From Mycobacterium asiaticum (lineage in GTDB: Bacteria > Actinomycetota > Actinomycetes > Mycobacteriales > Mycobacteriaceae), in the NCBI RefSeq assembly GCF_001673315.1, contig NZ_LZLQ01000015.1:1-64000 (forward strand): a stretch of DNA of 64,000 nt, read 5' to 3'. The position numbers and the translations under genes are program-made. Positions 25,519 through 34,211 of this stretch are shown here, piece by piece (positions within the stretch are counted from its first letter, which is position 1; the number at the start of each line of letters is the position of its first letter). The notes below the pieces were generated by a model. It was not told the origin of the DNA. It searched no databases and saw only the letters and a list, made by a program, of their open reading frames with translations.

Positions 25519-26253
25519 TCAGGACTGGCAAGTAACGGCAAGCACGGCGTCGGCGAACTCCGGTCGGCACACCACCAGGTCAGGCAGCTTAGGGTCGGGC
25601 TGGTTGTAGGCCAAGGGGGATCCGTCGATGCGGGAAGTGTGCAGACCGGCGGCCCGCGCGACCGCTACCGGCGCGGCCGAGTCCCACTCGAACTGACCTC
25701 CGGCGTGGACGTACACATCGGAGCGACCCTGCACGATCGACGCGACTTTGGCTCCGGCCGAACCCATTTCGACCAGAATGCCGTCCAGCGCGTCCCGCAC
25801 GGCCAGCGCGATAGCCGGGGGGCGAGTGCGCGACACCACGATCCGTGGTTTGTCGGGCGTGGCCGGCGGCGACTGCACCGCGGGTGTCGCCAGGGTGATG
25901 CCCTGTGCCGGCAGGGCGACCGCACCGGCGACGAGTTCGCCCGCCTGCCACAGGGCGACGTGCACCGCCCAGTCGTCGCGCCCGGATTCAGAGAACTCCC
26001 GCGTGCCGTCGAGCGGATCGACGATCCACACCCGTTCGGACCGTAGCCGCACCGGATCATCAGCGCCCTCCTCCGACAGCACCGCGTCTTCACGTCGCTC
26101 GGCGCCCAGCGCTTCCATCAGAAAGTCATGAGACCGCTTGTCCCCCGCGGCTTTCCGCTCACCCGGGTCGGCATCGGCGAACTCCAGACGGACATCGAGC
26201 AGCAGCCGGCCCGCGTCGGTGGCCAGTCGCGCGGCCAGCTCATGGTCAGTCAT
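25519..26253 (-). CDS. cysQ: 3'(2'),5'-bisphosphate nucleotidase / inositol monophosphatase family, CysQ-like
   Basis: The 244-residue protein has the metal-dependent phosphatase motifs LSEEGADD, DPLDGTREF and, near the C-terminus, WDSAAPVAVARAAG, which together bind the Mg2+ ions. The sequence follows the layout of mycobacterial CysQ (Rv2131c), which hydrolyses PAP and related substrates in sulfate assimilation. It is a little shorter than that protein (267 residues). The ATG at 26253 is chosen because TDHELAARLA begins the family match. It follows the HsaA-like gene on the same strand by 22 bases. A PAP-recycling role would suit the sulfotransferase at 32-33 kb. Confidence 0.85.
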   Translation of the reverse strand: MTDHELAARLATDAGRLLLDVRLEFADADPGERKAAGDKRSHDFLMEALGAERREDAVLSEEGADDPVRLRSERVWIVDPLDGTREFSESGRDDWAVHVALWQAGELVAGAVALPAQGITLATPAVQSPPATPDKPRIVVSRTRPPAIALAVRDALDGILVEMGSAGAKVASIVQGRSDVYVHAGGQFEWDSAAPVAVARAAGLHTSRIDGSPLAYNQPDPKLPDLVVCRPEFADAVLAVTCQS

Positions 26254-26275
26254 GGGAATAGTTAAACAAATCGAC

Positions 26276-27454
26276 TCATAGCCCGAACTGGTCGTCGATG
26301 ATGCCCAACCAGATCTGCGCGCAGTCCATAGCCACTTTTTCGCTGATGAAGGCGTGCTGGGTGCCGGTGTACAGGTCGCGGAAGGCGCGTTCGAGGCGGC
26401 TGCCCTCACGGATCGAGCTGGTGCCGGCTACCAGGTGGGCCCACTCCGCGCACTCGCGAGCGGTGTCGGTGGCAAAGACGGCAGCCGCGCGCATGTCCGC
26501 GCGCAGGGTCGGGTTGAGATCCTCCCCCGCGGCCACCGCGGCTTCGGCGGTGCTGAATGCGTCCAGCACCAGCAACCGTGCGGCACGCCACGCCGCAACG
26601 TGGTGTGCCAGGCCTTTCTGGAAGGTTGGGCGGCTGGCCAGCGACGCCATGTCGCTCATCCGGAACTTTGTCGCGGCTAGTTCGGCGACGTCGTCGAGCA
26701 TGCTTTTGGCAACGCCGAGCGCCCACGAGGCGTGACCGGCTGCGGTCACCGGCATCAGTCCCATCCGCGTGGCCGGAGACGTCCCGCGACGGGGCTCTCG
26801 GGTGAACAACCCGAACGTCCGGGCAGCGGGTACGAACACGTTCTCCGCGCTGTAGTCGTACGAGCCGGTACCTTTGAGCCCCTGCACGTGCCAGCCGTCG
26901 TTGAATTGGATCTGGTCGCGCGGAATTACGGCCACCTGCATGTCCGGAATACCCTCGCTGATCCAACGCATCTCGCCGTTGTCCATCGGAAAGAATCCCG
27001 CCGCGACGTACTCGGAGTGGCCGACCCCCGAACCGAAGTTCCACGACCCACTCAGTTGGTAGCCACCCTCGACGACGGTCCCCTGCCCGTTCGGAAAGAA
27101 TTGCCCACCCATGGTGACGTGGTTGTCGTTAGCGGTGAACACCTCGGCAAAACCGTCGTCAGTGAGGTAGGTGGCGGCCGCAAACCGCGACGGCAGATTG
27201 GCGATGCCCACCCACCCGAAAGAGCCATCCTGCCAAGCCATTTCGATCCAAGCTTCGATCATCTCGGCCAGCGATGGCTCGATGCCACCCGCCTCGGTGG
27301 GGCTCAACGCCGTCATCAAACCGCTGGCCCACATCTCGTCGACGATCGCGTGGGTCAACGTGCGGTTCTGCTCGGATTGGGCCGCCTCGGCGCGCACCAG
27401 ATCGCGCATACCGCGGGCCAGTGAAACGACCTGTTCGCTCTTCACCGACGTCAT
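26276..27454 (-). CDS. HsaA-like flavin-dependent monooxygenase (acyl-CoA dehydrogenase fold)
   Basis: The 392-residue protein has the HsaA/acyl-CoA dehydrogenase architecture: an N-terminal helical domain with IVDEMWASGLMTALSPTEAGG, a beta domain with SGSWNFGSGVGHSEYVAAG and LKGTGSYDYSAENVFVP, and a C-terminal helical domain with SSIREGSRLERAFRD near the end. It probably hydroxylates a substrate using flavin reduced elsewhere. AGGA stands before the ATG at 27454. It shares the strand with CysQ and may be co-transcribed, although no functional link is obvious. Confidence 0.8.
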   Translation of the reverse strand: MTSVKSEQVVSLARGMRDLVRAEAAQSEQNRTLTHAIVDEMWASGLMTALSPTEAGGIEPSLAEMIEAWIEMAWQDGSFGWVGIANLPSRFAAATYLTDDGFAEVFTANDNHVTMGGQFFPNGQGTVVEGGYQLSGSWNFGSGVGHSEYVAAGFFPMDNGEMRWISEGIPDMQVAVIPRDQIQFNDGWHVQGLKGTGSYDYSAENVFVPAARTFGLFTREPRRGTSPATRMGLMPVTAAGHASWALGVAKSMLDDVAELAATKFRMSDMASLASRPTFQKGLAHHVAAWRAARLLVLDAFSTAEAAVAAGEDLNPTLRADMRAAAVFATDTARECAEWAHLVAGTSSIREGSRLERAFRDLYTGTQHAFISEKVAMDCAQIWLGIIDDQFGL

Positions 27455-27588
27455 GTGATTCCTATCGCAGCTCACCCGCCATTGGGCCTGGACATCGAAC
27501 CGAACAGTACGCCGCAGGTTTCGCCCACTGGACATTCGGCTACCCGACCCGGAGCCCTGTGCTTGACCGCGCCTGACTTGAACCTGCC

Positions 27589-28833
27589 ATGAAAACTGAT
27601 CCTGGAAACACCGCAAGCCGCCTCGCTGACGCGGCGCTGTCGGAGTCGACGCTCCTCGGCGGGCGATACGAACTCGGTCCGGTGCTGGGTCGCGGCGGGA
27701 TGGCCGAGGTGCGCGAGGGGTGGGACGGGAAGCTGCGCCGCAAGGTAGCGATCAAACTGCTCAGCCCACTAGACGAAACACGGCCGGAGAATCGGCTGCG
27801 GTTCGAGACGGAAGCGCGCGCCGCCGCGGCACTGAGCAGCCAGCACATTGTGGTTGTCCATGATGTGGGAGAGCACCACGGGGTGCCCTACATCGTGATG
27901 GAGCGGTTGCCGGGCGAGTCCCTGGCCGACCACATCGCTCGGGGCCCGTTACCTCAAGCGTTCGTCCAGTCGGTCCTTGAAGACGTACTCGAGGCTCTTG
28001 CCGTCGCCCATCACGCCGGCATCGTGCACCGCGATGTCAAACCGGGCAACGTGCTCTTCACCGCGACAGGCGAAGCCAAGCTCGCGGATTTCGGCATCGC
28101 CAAGACCAGCGGCGGCGTGCAGACCATGACCGGCGAAATCGTGGGCAGCATGGCCTATCTGAGCGCGGACCGGCTGACAGGCAAACCCGCCACACCCGCC
28201 GATGACCTGTATGCCCTGGGCGTGGTCGGCTACGAGGCCCTGACCGGACGCCGGCCGTTCCCGCAAACCCAACTCGGCCCGTTGGCGCAGGCGATCATGC
28301 ACGAATCGCCGGTGCCGATCGCCGCCCTGCGGCCGGATGTGTGGCCACATCTTGCCGCGGTGATCGAGCAGGCGATGGCCCGCGGGCCGGCGCAGCGATT
28401 CCATCACGCTGTGCAGATGCGCGCCGCGCTCGGCAGTCCCGGCCCGGCATCTCCGCCGGCTCCGAACCCCACGCGGGCGATGACGGCGCCGTTGCCGGCC
28501 AAGGGCACCCGCGCTTTCGTAGCGCCGCCACTCGATGCGACTTTCGTGGGGCCGCCACTTGACGCGCCGACCTCGCGGCGTGGGTTGTGGGCGGCGGCGC
28601 TGATCGCCACTTTCCTGGTGGCTGTCCTGCTGATCGTCTTCATCCAGCCGTTCTCGACTCCCCCGCCGTCGCCGGCCGGCACCACTGCGCCCTTGGCGCC
28701 CACACCACCACCGCCCACCACAACCGTGGCACCCGCGACCACGGTCGCCAGCATCCCGGAGCCAGCACCACCGCCGCGCGGCGGGCCCCCGGGTAAGCAC
28801 GGCAAGAAACCCAAAGGCGGAAAAGGCGATTGA
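27589..28833 (+). CDS. Transmembrane Ser/Thr protein kinase with short Pro-rich outer tail
   Basis: The 414-residue protein has a kinase domain at about 25-290 (GRGGMAEV, VAIKLL, HRDVKPGNV, DFGIAK). The usual APE motif after the activation loop reads SAD (AYLSADRL), so the conserved glutamate is replaced by Asp. A linker with two copies of a PPLDA-T/P-type segment follows, then one membrane segment near residue 325-347, then only about 60 outer residues rich in Pro, Thr, Lys and Gly. It thus lacks a folded sensor domain. The kinase gene ends exactly one base before the end of the convergent SDR. Confidence 0.9.
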   Translation: MKTDPGNTASRLADAALSESTLLGGRYELGPVLGRGGMAEVREGWDGKLRRKVAIKLLSPLDETRPENRLRFETEARAAAALSSQHIVVVHDVGEHHGVPYIVMERLPGESLADHIARGPLPQAFVQSVLEDVLEALAVAHHAGIVHRDVKPGNVLFTATGEAKLADFGIAKTSGGVQTMTGEIVGSMAYLSADRLTGKPATPADDLYALGVVGYEALTGRRPFPQTQLGPLAQAIMHESPVPIAALRPDVWPHLAAVIEQAMARGPAQRFHHAVQMRAALGSPGPASPPAPNPTRAMTAPLPAKGTRAFVAPPLDATFVGPPLDAPTSRRGLWAAALIATFLVAVLLIVFIQPFSTPPPSPAGTTAPLAPTPPPPTTTVAPATTVASIPEPAPPPRGGPPGKHGKKPKGGKGD

Positions 28834-29613
28834 TCAGTCGGGCAGGCCGAACAGCTTGACGACGCCGTGATCGCGTCCGGCTGTGTAGCCGCCGTCAACC
28901 GCGATCGCCTGACCGGTGACGAATGACGCGTCCGGAGAAACCAGGAACGCCGCCATCGCCGCGATCTCCTCCGGGCGCCCGAGTCGCTGCAAGGCGTGCT
29001 CCTTGGTGATCGAGTCCAGCGGGCCGTCCATGCCCGGCAGCGCGAACACGGACTTGAGCATCGGTGTTTCGATGAAACCCGGGCAGATGGTGTTCGCCCG
29101 TATCCCGCTGGGACCGTAGTCGAGCGCAATGTTCTTGGTCAGCAACACAACTCCGCCTTTGGCGGCGTTGTACGAACTGCCGCCCGCGGTGCCTTCCAGC
29201 CCTTCGACACTGGCCAGCGTGACAATGGAGCCGCGTTCGCCGTCGACCCGAGGCTGCTCGATCATCTTTGCCAGCGCGGCTTTTGCGACCAGGAAGGTGG
29301 CGGTCAGGTTGATTCCGATGACTCGGTCCCACTCGGCTTGCGGGAGCAGGTGTACCGGGCCGCCGCCCGCGACCCCGGCGGAATGAACGACCCCGTCCAC
29401 ACGCTCCGGCACCGCACGGAACACCGCGCTCACAGCGGCCTCGTCGGTGACGTCGGCTGTGACGAAGTGGAATCGAGGGCCGAGGTCGGGCGGTGCGGCC
29501 AGGTCGGCGCCGATCACCGTGCCGCCATCGTCCAGCAGGCGCTCAACGGTGGCCAGGCCGATGCCCGAAGCCGCGCCGGTCACCACGAACGTGCGCCCCT
29601 TGGCGCGGGTCAC
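28834..29613 (-). CDS. Short-chain dehydrogenase/reductase
   Basis: The 259-residue classical SDR has the cofactor motif [12 protein letters not shown]-equivalent VHSAGVAGG, catalytic Ser in LASVEG, and YNAAKGG for Tyr-xxx-Lys. GFIETPM and VDGGYTAG complete the family pattern. It is preferred from the GTG at 29613, which has GGAGAG upstream and lies two bases after the SRPBCC stop, so the two genes form an operon. It should act on a secondary alcohol or ketone with NAD(P); the substrate is unknown. Confidence 0.87.
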   Translation of the reverse strand: MTRAKGRTFVVTGAASGIGLATVERLLDDGGTVIGADLAAPPDLGPRFHFVTADVTDEAAVSAVFRAVPERVDGVVHSAGVAGGGPVHLLPQAEWDRVIGINLTATFLVAKAALAKMIEQPRVDGERGSIVTLASVEGLEGTAGGSSYNAAKGGVVLLTKNIALDYGPSGIRANTICPGFIETPMLKSVFALPGMDGPLDSITKEHALQRLGRPEEIAAMAAFLVSPDASFVTGQAIAVDGGYTAGRDHGVVKLFGLPD

Positions 29614-29615
29614 GC

Positions 29616-30050
29616 TCAGCTCTCCAGCGCCTTGGCGCAGGCCGCCAGGATCGCCATAAAATTCCACCGCAGCAATGGACGGCTGACCCGCTCCATCGCC
29701 TTGCCGCCGGAGTACCGGGGATGGGTGTAGTTGGTCACCCAGTCCACGTGGGTTCCATTTCCGGACGGGGTGAAGGTCAGCGTGCCTCCGTCATGTTTGA
29801 AGGCGGGAACGGAGCGGACAATCAAATACGAGTATTTGTGTGGCCGGTCGTAGGCGGTGATGTTCTCGCGGAACCACATGCCGGTCCCGAGCACGACGCG
29901 GACGGCCCCTTTCCCCGGGGGCGGCGAGTCCTTGGCCCAGCCGGATTTGATGACCAGCGGCGCCCCGGTCAGACTCGCCGGATCCGCTAGCCAGTCGAAG
30001 ACCTTTTCCACTGGCGCCGCGATGGTTCGCTCGATGTGAATCTCGACCAT
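29616..30050 (-). CDS. SRPBCC (START-like) family protein
   Basis: The 144-residue protein has the opening [23 protein letters not shown] that marks polyketide-cyclase/SRPBCC proteins, with a helix-grip fold forming a hydrophobic cavity. These proteins bind or transform lipids, polyketides and sterols. AGGAGGAGATCTC before the ATG at 30050 is an excellent ribosome site. It is upstream of, and coupled to, an SDR. The ligand is unknown. Confidence 0.85.
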   Translation of the reverse strand: MVEIHIERTIAAPVEKVFDWLADPASLTGAPLVIKSGWAKDSPPPGKGAVRVVLGTGMWFRENITAYDRPHKYSYLIVRSVPAFKHDGGTLTFTPSGNGTHVDWVTNYTHPRYSGGKAMERVSRPLLRWNFMAILAACAKALES

Positions 30051-30173
30051 GAGATCTCCTCCTGCGGTGCGCGTACCTGTGCATGTTAGACCGCGCCGGA
30101 ATTGCCGCAACGAACGCGGAATACGTCGGCCACCGATGGACGGGTCGTTGTCCGGCGTACAGTTGCGGGGACC

Positions 30174-30947
30174 ATGAAAACTGTCGCTATCACGGGTGCA
30201 ACAGCGGGAATTGGTCGCGCCACGGCCCTTCGTTTCGATCGCGCCGGTTACCGCGTGGCCGCCTATGGTCGCAACCAACAGGCTCTCGACGAGCTGCGCG
30301 CGCAGTTGCGGCCGGAGGCCGTTGTCGACTCCCTCGAGGTGCAGGACGCCGATGGCTGGGCTACCCGGCTCGCCGAGTTGGCCGAGCACACCGAAGGCCA
30401 GCTCGACGTGCTGATCAACAACGCCGGCATTCTCAGTTCAGGCCGGTTCGCAGACATTTCTTTGCAGGATCAGCGCCGCATCATCGACGTCAACGTCGGC
30501 GGTGCACTCAACGGTTGCCATTCGGCCTACCCGTACCTTCGCGCGACGCCTAACGCACAAGTCATCAACGTGTGTTCGGCGTCGGCAATGTACGGACAGG
30601 CGGAGCTGGCGACCTATTCGGCATCCAAGTTCGCGATCCGCGGACTCACCGAGGCACTCGAAATAGAGTGGGCCGCAGACGATATCAGAGTGTGTGCGGT
30701 GTGGCCGCTGTTCGTCGATACGGGCATGGTGGACGGCGTGGATACCGGTAGCACGCGCACGATGGGTGTCTCACTGTCCGCCGACGACGTGGCCGAGGCG
30801 ATCTTGAAAGTCGCACGCGGCCGGCCGCGGTTGCCACACGGCCCGCATTTCGCCGTTGGCGGACAGGGCAAAGCGCTGATGACGATCGCCAACGTCGCCC
30901 CACCCTGGGTGCTGCGAGAGATCAACCGCCGGGCCACCGGATCCTGA
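30174..30947 (+). CDS. Short-chain dehydrogenase/reductase
   Basis: The 257-residue SDR has TGATAGIGRATA at the N-terminus, NNAGILSSG, a Ser in VCSASAMYG and YSASK. The C-terminal part (SADDVAEAILKVA...) resembles SDRs that act on acyl or ring ketones. It is divergent from the SRPBCC/SDR operon and ends 10 bases before the convergent lipocalin-like gene. The ATG at 30174 is preferred, since GGGG lies just upstream and the Rossmann motif follows directly. Confidence 0.86.
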   Translation: MKTVAITGATAGIGRATALRFDRAGYRVAAYGRNQQALDELRAQLRPEAVVDSLEVQDADGWATRLAELAEHTEGQLDVLINNAGILSSGRFADISLQDQRRIIDVNVGGALNGCHSAYPYLRATPNAQVINVCSASAMYGQAELATYSASKFAIRGLTEALEIEWAADDIRVCAVWPLFVDTGMVDGVDTGSTRTMGVSLSADDVAEAILKVARGRPRLPHGPHFAVGGQGKALMTIANVAPPWVLREINRRATGS

Positions 30948-30957
30948 TCACGCACTC

Positions 30958-32019
30958 CTAGCGCGCGAGCTGGTGCAACGGATTGGACCGCTCCAGCATC
31001 CCGAATGTCTCTTCACCGTCCCAGCGGTAGCGCACGCCGGCCTGTTGCAGCGCCGGGAAGTCGGACATCTCCTGCTTGAGCGCCTGCATGGAATACATGT
31101 CGTCGTTGTGGTGAATGTCGTGGGTGCAGAAGACCGTTTCACCTTCGATTCCGATCTGTCCCTCAGCCGTTTCCAGGACCAGCGAGACATCCTCGGCTCC
31201 CGATTGCAGTCGGGTGAGCCACGGTGCCTGCACTGCCCGCGCCGGGATCAGTGAGCCGTCACCGGTGAAGACGAAACCCTCGTTGTAGGTGGGTTGACCG
31301 TCGGGTCGCGGCGGGTAGGCGATGTAGCCGAAGGCGCGTCCGCTGGGAAACACCGCAGACTGCCAGCTGTGTCCCGAAAAGCCGCTCAACTTGCGCACCC
31401 CTTGCCGCCGGATACGCAATCCGCTTCCCGTGAAATGCTTTTCGGCACTACCCGCGATATTGATACACCCGGTCGCGGTGAACAATTGTTCGTAGCGTGG
31501 ACCGCCCATGATCTTGCCGACCGATGTCTTCAGTTGCAGCGCCGCGTCGGTTTGCAACGAACCCTGCACCCAGGGCGGAACCACCATCGTGGCGTCGACA
31601 CGAAAACCGATGTCTATCAATGGCCCGTCGGCACGGCCCTCGGCCAGGTCGCCCGCCGAAGTCTGCACCGCCGGCCCGTCGTAACTCATCGTCCAACTCT
31701 TGAATGGCTCGACGCACCGGAATCCCAGACCTCCCGCGCCCAGCACCGTCGGTAAACCGGTGTCGTCCTGCGCCGGCCAGGACGGCCCATTGGCCCGCAG
31801 CCGATACACCCGGCCATCTGGGAGCGCGACGTTGACCTGGATGTCATGGGCATCCCAGTTTGCCGCGACCGCCTCGATCCCGACACGCGGCAGGCCGATC
31901 TCCCCCCGGTCGTCGAGAACCCAGAAACTGACCGAATCCCGCATCTCGGGGTCGTCGGGTCGTTGGCGGAACACCAATTCACGGGTGGGGTCGATACCGC
32001 CGGTGAGGTCAACGGCCAT
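30958..32019 (-). CDS. Lipocalin-like hypothetical protein (DUF7064/DUF7065 type)
   Basis: The 353-residue protein appears all-beta, with repeated aromatic strands (SVSFWVLDDRGEIGLPRVGIEA, SGFSGHSWQSAVFPSGRAFGYIAY). It has no signal peptide. I believe it belongs to the recently named DUF7064/DUF7065 group found next to catabolic genes in mycobacteria, related in shape to AttH/CrtC lipocalin-like enzymes. AAGGAGCCAC precedes the ATG at 32019, which lies inside the end of the sulfotransferase gene, so the two are translationally coupled. A role with sulfated or hydrophobic ligands is possible but not shown. Confidence 0.7.
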   Translation of the reverse strand: MAVDLTGGIDPTRELVFRQRPDDPEMRDSVSFWVLDDRGEIGLPRVGIEAVAANWDAHDIQVNVALPDGRVYRLRANGPSWPAQDDTGLPTVLGAGGLGFRCVEPFKSWTMSYDGPAVQTSAGDLAEGRADGPLIDIGFRVDATMVVPPWVQGSLQTDAALQLKTSVGKIMGGPRYEQLFTATGCINIAGSAEKHFTGSGLRIRRQGVRKLSGFSGHSWQSAVFPSGRAFGYIAYPPRPDGQPTYNEGFVFTGDGSLIPARAVQAPWLTRLQSGAEDVSLVLETAEGQIGIEGETVFCTHDIHHNDDMYSMQALKQEMSDFPALQQAGVRYRWDGEETFGMLERSNPLHQLAR

Positions 32020-33147
32020 GTGGCTCCTTCGTCCAGTTGCGTGCGGCGGCAACGTATTCGGCGAACAGCGGGCGAACCTGTTCGATGTCGATGCCGAATG
32101 CCTGCGGGTCTGCGTGCGAGGCGGGTTCGCGTTCGGCGGCCGCTTCCGTCCACCAACTGCGCATCCGTGCCGCGAACTGCGCACCGACCGGCAACCCGAG
32201 CCACTCGTACAGACCGGTGACCTCACCGATCGGATCACGCTGCATGGCGATGAAATCTATGTCGTAGCAACGATCTTCGGCGCGCCGCGGCGGAATTGCA
32301 GGGCGCGCCGCATCCCTTCCGACCAGTGTTCGACGTTCAGCCGGCCAATGTATTTGCGGTCGACGTCGTCGGAGAACGAGCCGATGATGTCGGCATACAG
32401 GTCTGCGACCGACAGGATCACGTCAGTGGGGTCTCGATGCGTCATCACGAACCGGGCGTCGGGGAACACCGCGTCGAGTGCATCGAGCCACAATACGTGC
32501 GAGGGACATTTCAGTCGCCAGGTGCGGTGCGGTTCGCCGAATTGCAGTAGCTTCATCACCCGCCGCTGGTAACGGTAGGTCGATGTCAGATCCGCGGATT
32601 CCAGCAACCAGGTTGAGTACGTGGGGATTTCGGCGAATGACTGAAACAGGTGCGACTTGAAGTCCAGTGCCATCAGCTCGTGGCATTCCATCGGGCCATG
32701 CGTCGCGGCAGGCACGTGATAGCGCGTGCCCACCATCTCGCCCTTGTCGGCAGGAATCCAGGGATCGGTACCCCGCACCGTCGACGGCGGCGGGCACGGT
32801 TGAGAGGACTCCCACCGACGCAGATACCGGGCGTCGGGATCCTGGGCAAGCAGCATCGACAGCGCCGTCGAACCGGTCCGCGGGAGCCCGAGCCCGATCA
32901 ACGGCGCAGTGATGGGCACGTCGTCGATTTCTGAGTGCCGGCGGTACCAGTCTTCAACCTGCAGTCGCTGCGCGAGATATCCGACGATGCGCCCCTGCAG
33001 GAACGCCTCGCCGCGCTCGTTCAGCCGCGCCTCGTTCTGCAGCGCGGACAGCAGCATCTGCAAGCCTTCGCGGAACGAATCCTCGCCGAAATCCGTCAGG
33101 CCGGTCTGTGCGCTTGCCTGATCCATCACCTGATCGATGGTTGGCAC
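32009..33147 (-). pseudogene. Sulfotransferase family gene with one-base frameshift
   Basis: Residues 1-285 carry the sulfotransferase signatures: LGLPRTGSTALSMLL for the PAPS 5'-phosphosulfate loop and MTHRDPTDVILS for the 3'-phosphate loop. The frame closes at 32257 (RGAPKIVATT-stop). The missing C-terminus continues in another frame: EDRCYDIDFIAMQRDPIGEV, then GLYEWLGLP, to a stop at 32009. The junction is in the GCGCGCC run near 32280-32290 and is explained by loss of one base. It is either a real inactivating mutation or a sequencing error. The intact enzyme would have about 378 residues and transfer sulfate from PAPS. Confidence 0.85.
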
Positions 33148-33216
33148 ATGCCGACGATAGAGTCCCCGGAGCCGCCCGGTAAGACCAAACAGAGATTCAG
33201 CGGCAACAATGTCCCT

Positions 33217-33609
33217 ATGACCACCGAATCTCTAGTTCAGCGCGACTCCACGCGGACCTCTGCCTACCGCATCGGAGTGGGCCTGCTCGGCATCGGCACC
33301 CTGCACTTCCTGGCACCCAAGCCCTTCGACGGCATCATCCCAGCCGAGCTGCCGTTCAGCGCGCGGTTCTACACCTACGCTTCGGGAGTCGCTGAGCTGG
33401 TCATCGGAGCGTTGCTGCTGCCGCGACGCACTCGGCGAGCCGCTGCCGCAGCGGCCGTCGCGCTGTTCATCGGGGTGTATCCCGGGAACATCAACATGGT
33501 TCGGCTGTGGTGGGACAAGCAGTGGTACATGAAGGCGATTGCGCTGGCGCGGCTGCCAATGCAGATCCCGATGATCGCCACCGCGATCAAGATCTACCGC
33601 AACAGCTGA
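33217..33609 (+). CDS. Small DoxX-like membrane protein
   Basis: The 130-residue protein has four hydrophobic segments and the DoxX-type elements GVGLLGIGTLHFLAPKPFDG, SGVAELVIGALLL and PGNINM. Members occur widely and have no agreed biochemical role. The ATG at 33217 is the first in a convincing context. The gene is divergent from the sulfotransferase gene and convergent with a VOC protein. Confidence 0.8.
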   Translation: MTTESLVQRDSTRTSAYRIGVGLLGIGTLHFLAPKPFDGIIPAELPFSARFYTYASGVAELVIGALLLPRRTRRAAAAAAVALFIGVYPGNINMVRLWWDKQWYMKAIALARLPMQIPMIATAIKIYRNS

Positions 33610-33623
33610 ACTAATTGCTTGGC

Positions 33624-34022
33624 TCAGCCCGGCCCCCCGGAGGGCGTTGTCGCCGGGCGAAGCGGCGAGCCGACGCGGTGCAGCGTGCCGTCGGGGTCGA
33701 CATAGGCGAATTCGCGTAGTCCGTACGGCGTGTCCTGCGGCGCGTGGAAGCGGCCGCCGAGGCCGTCCAGCGCTTTCCACTCGGCGTAGAGCGCGTCGGC
33801 GTCGCTGACGTAGAGGTACACGCTGGACGCGGTGCGCAGCGGGTCGTGCTCGGCCCATTCCGTCAGGTGCATCTGGACGAGGCCGCGGTCGACGAAGCCG
33901 TATCGTTCCGGGCCTTCGTAACCGCGGACGTCGAAGCCGAGGCGACGGTACCGCTCGAGGGCGGCGTCGAGGTCGAGCACCGGCACGATCGGGGCCACCG
34001 AGCTGAAGTCGATTCCGCGCAC
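33624..34022 (-). CDS. VOC (glyoxalase/bleomycin-resistance) family protein
   Basis: The 132-residue protein shows the two beta-alpha-beta-beta-beta units of the vicinal-oxygen-chelate fold: VAPIVPVLDLDAALERYRRLGFDV and AYVDPDGTLHRVGSP. Comparable proteins bind drugs such as bleomycin or catalyse metal-dependent isomerisation and dioxygenation. Residues at the ligand positions are His and Glu/His in outline but cannot be confirmed without a model. The start is GTG at 34022. Confidence 0.8.
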   Translation of the reverse strand: MRGIDFSSVAPIVPVLDLDAALERYRRLGFDVRGYEGPERYGFVDRGLVQMHLTEWAEHDPLRTASSVYLYVSDADALYAEWKALDGLGGRFHAPQDTPYGLREFAYVDPDGTLHRVGSPLRPATTPSGGPG

Positions 34023-34211
34023 GGATGCAGTCTGTCACGCCGGTGCCGCGCCCCCTGCCCCAAACCCACTGGTTCCAAGAATCCGTCAAGGATCCTCCAA
34101 GCGGTTGGCGCGAGCGTGTGCATTGGTAACAACGGGGCAAAAGCGACGAATCAAAAGCATCACGGTGGCTAACCCAGCAGGGGCCGGCTTGGTCGTCGAA
34201 GAGGGACAGAC

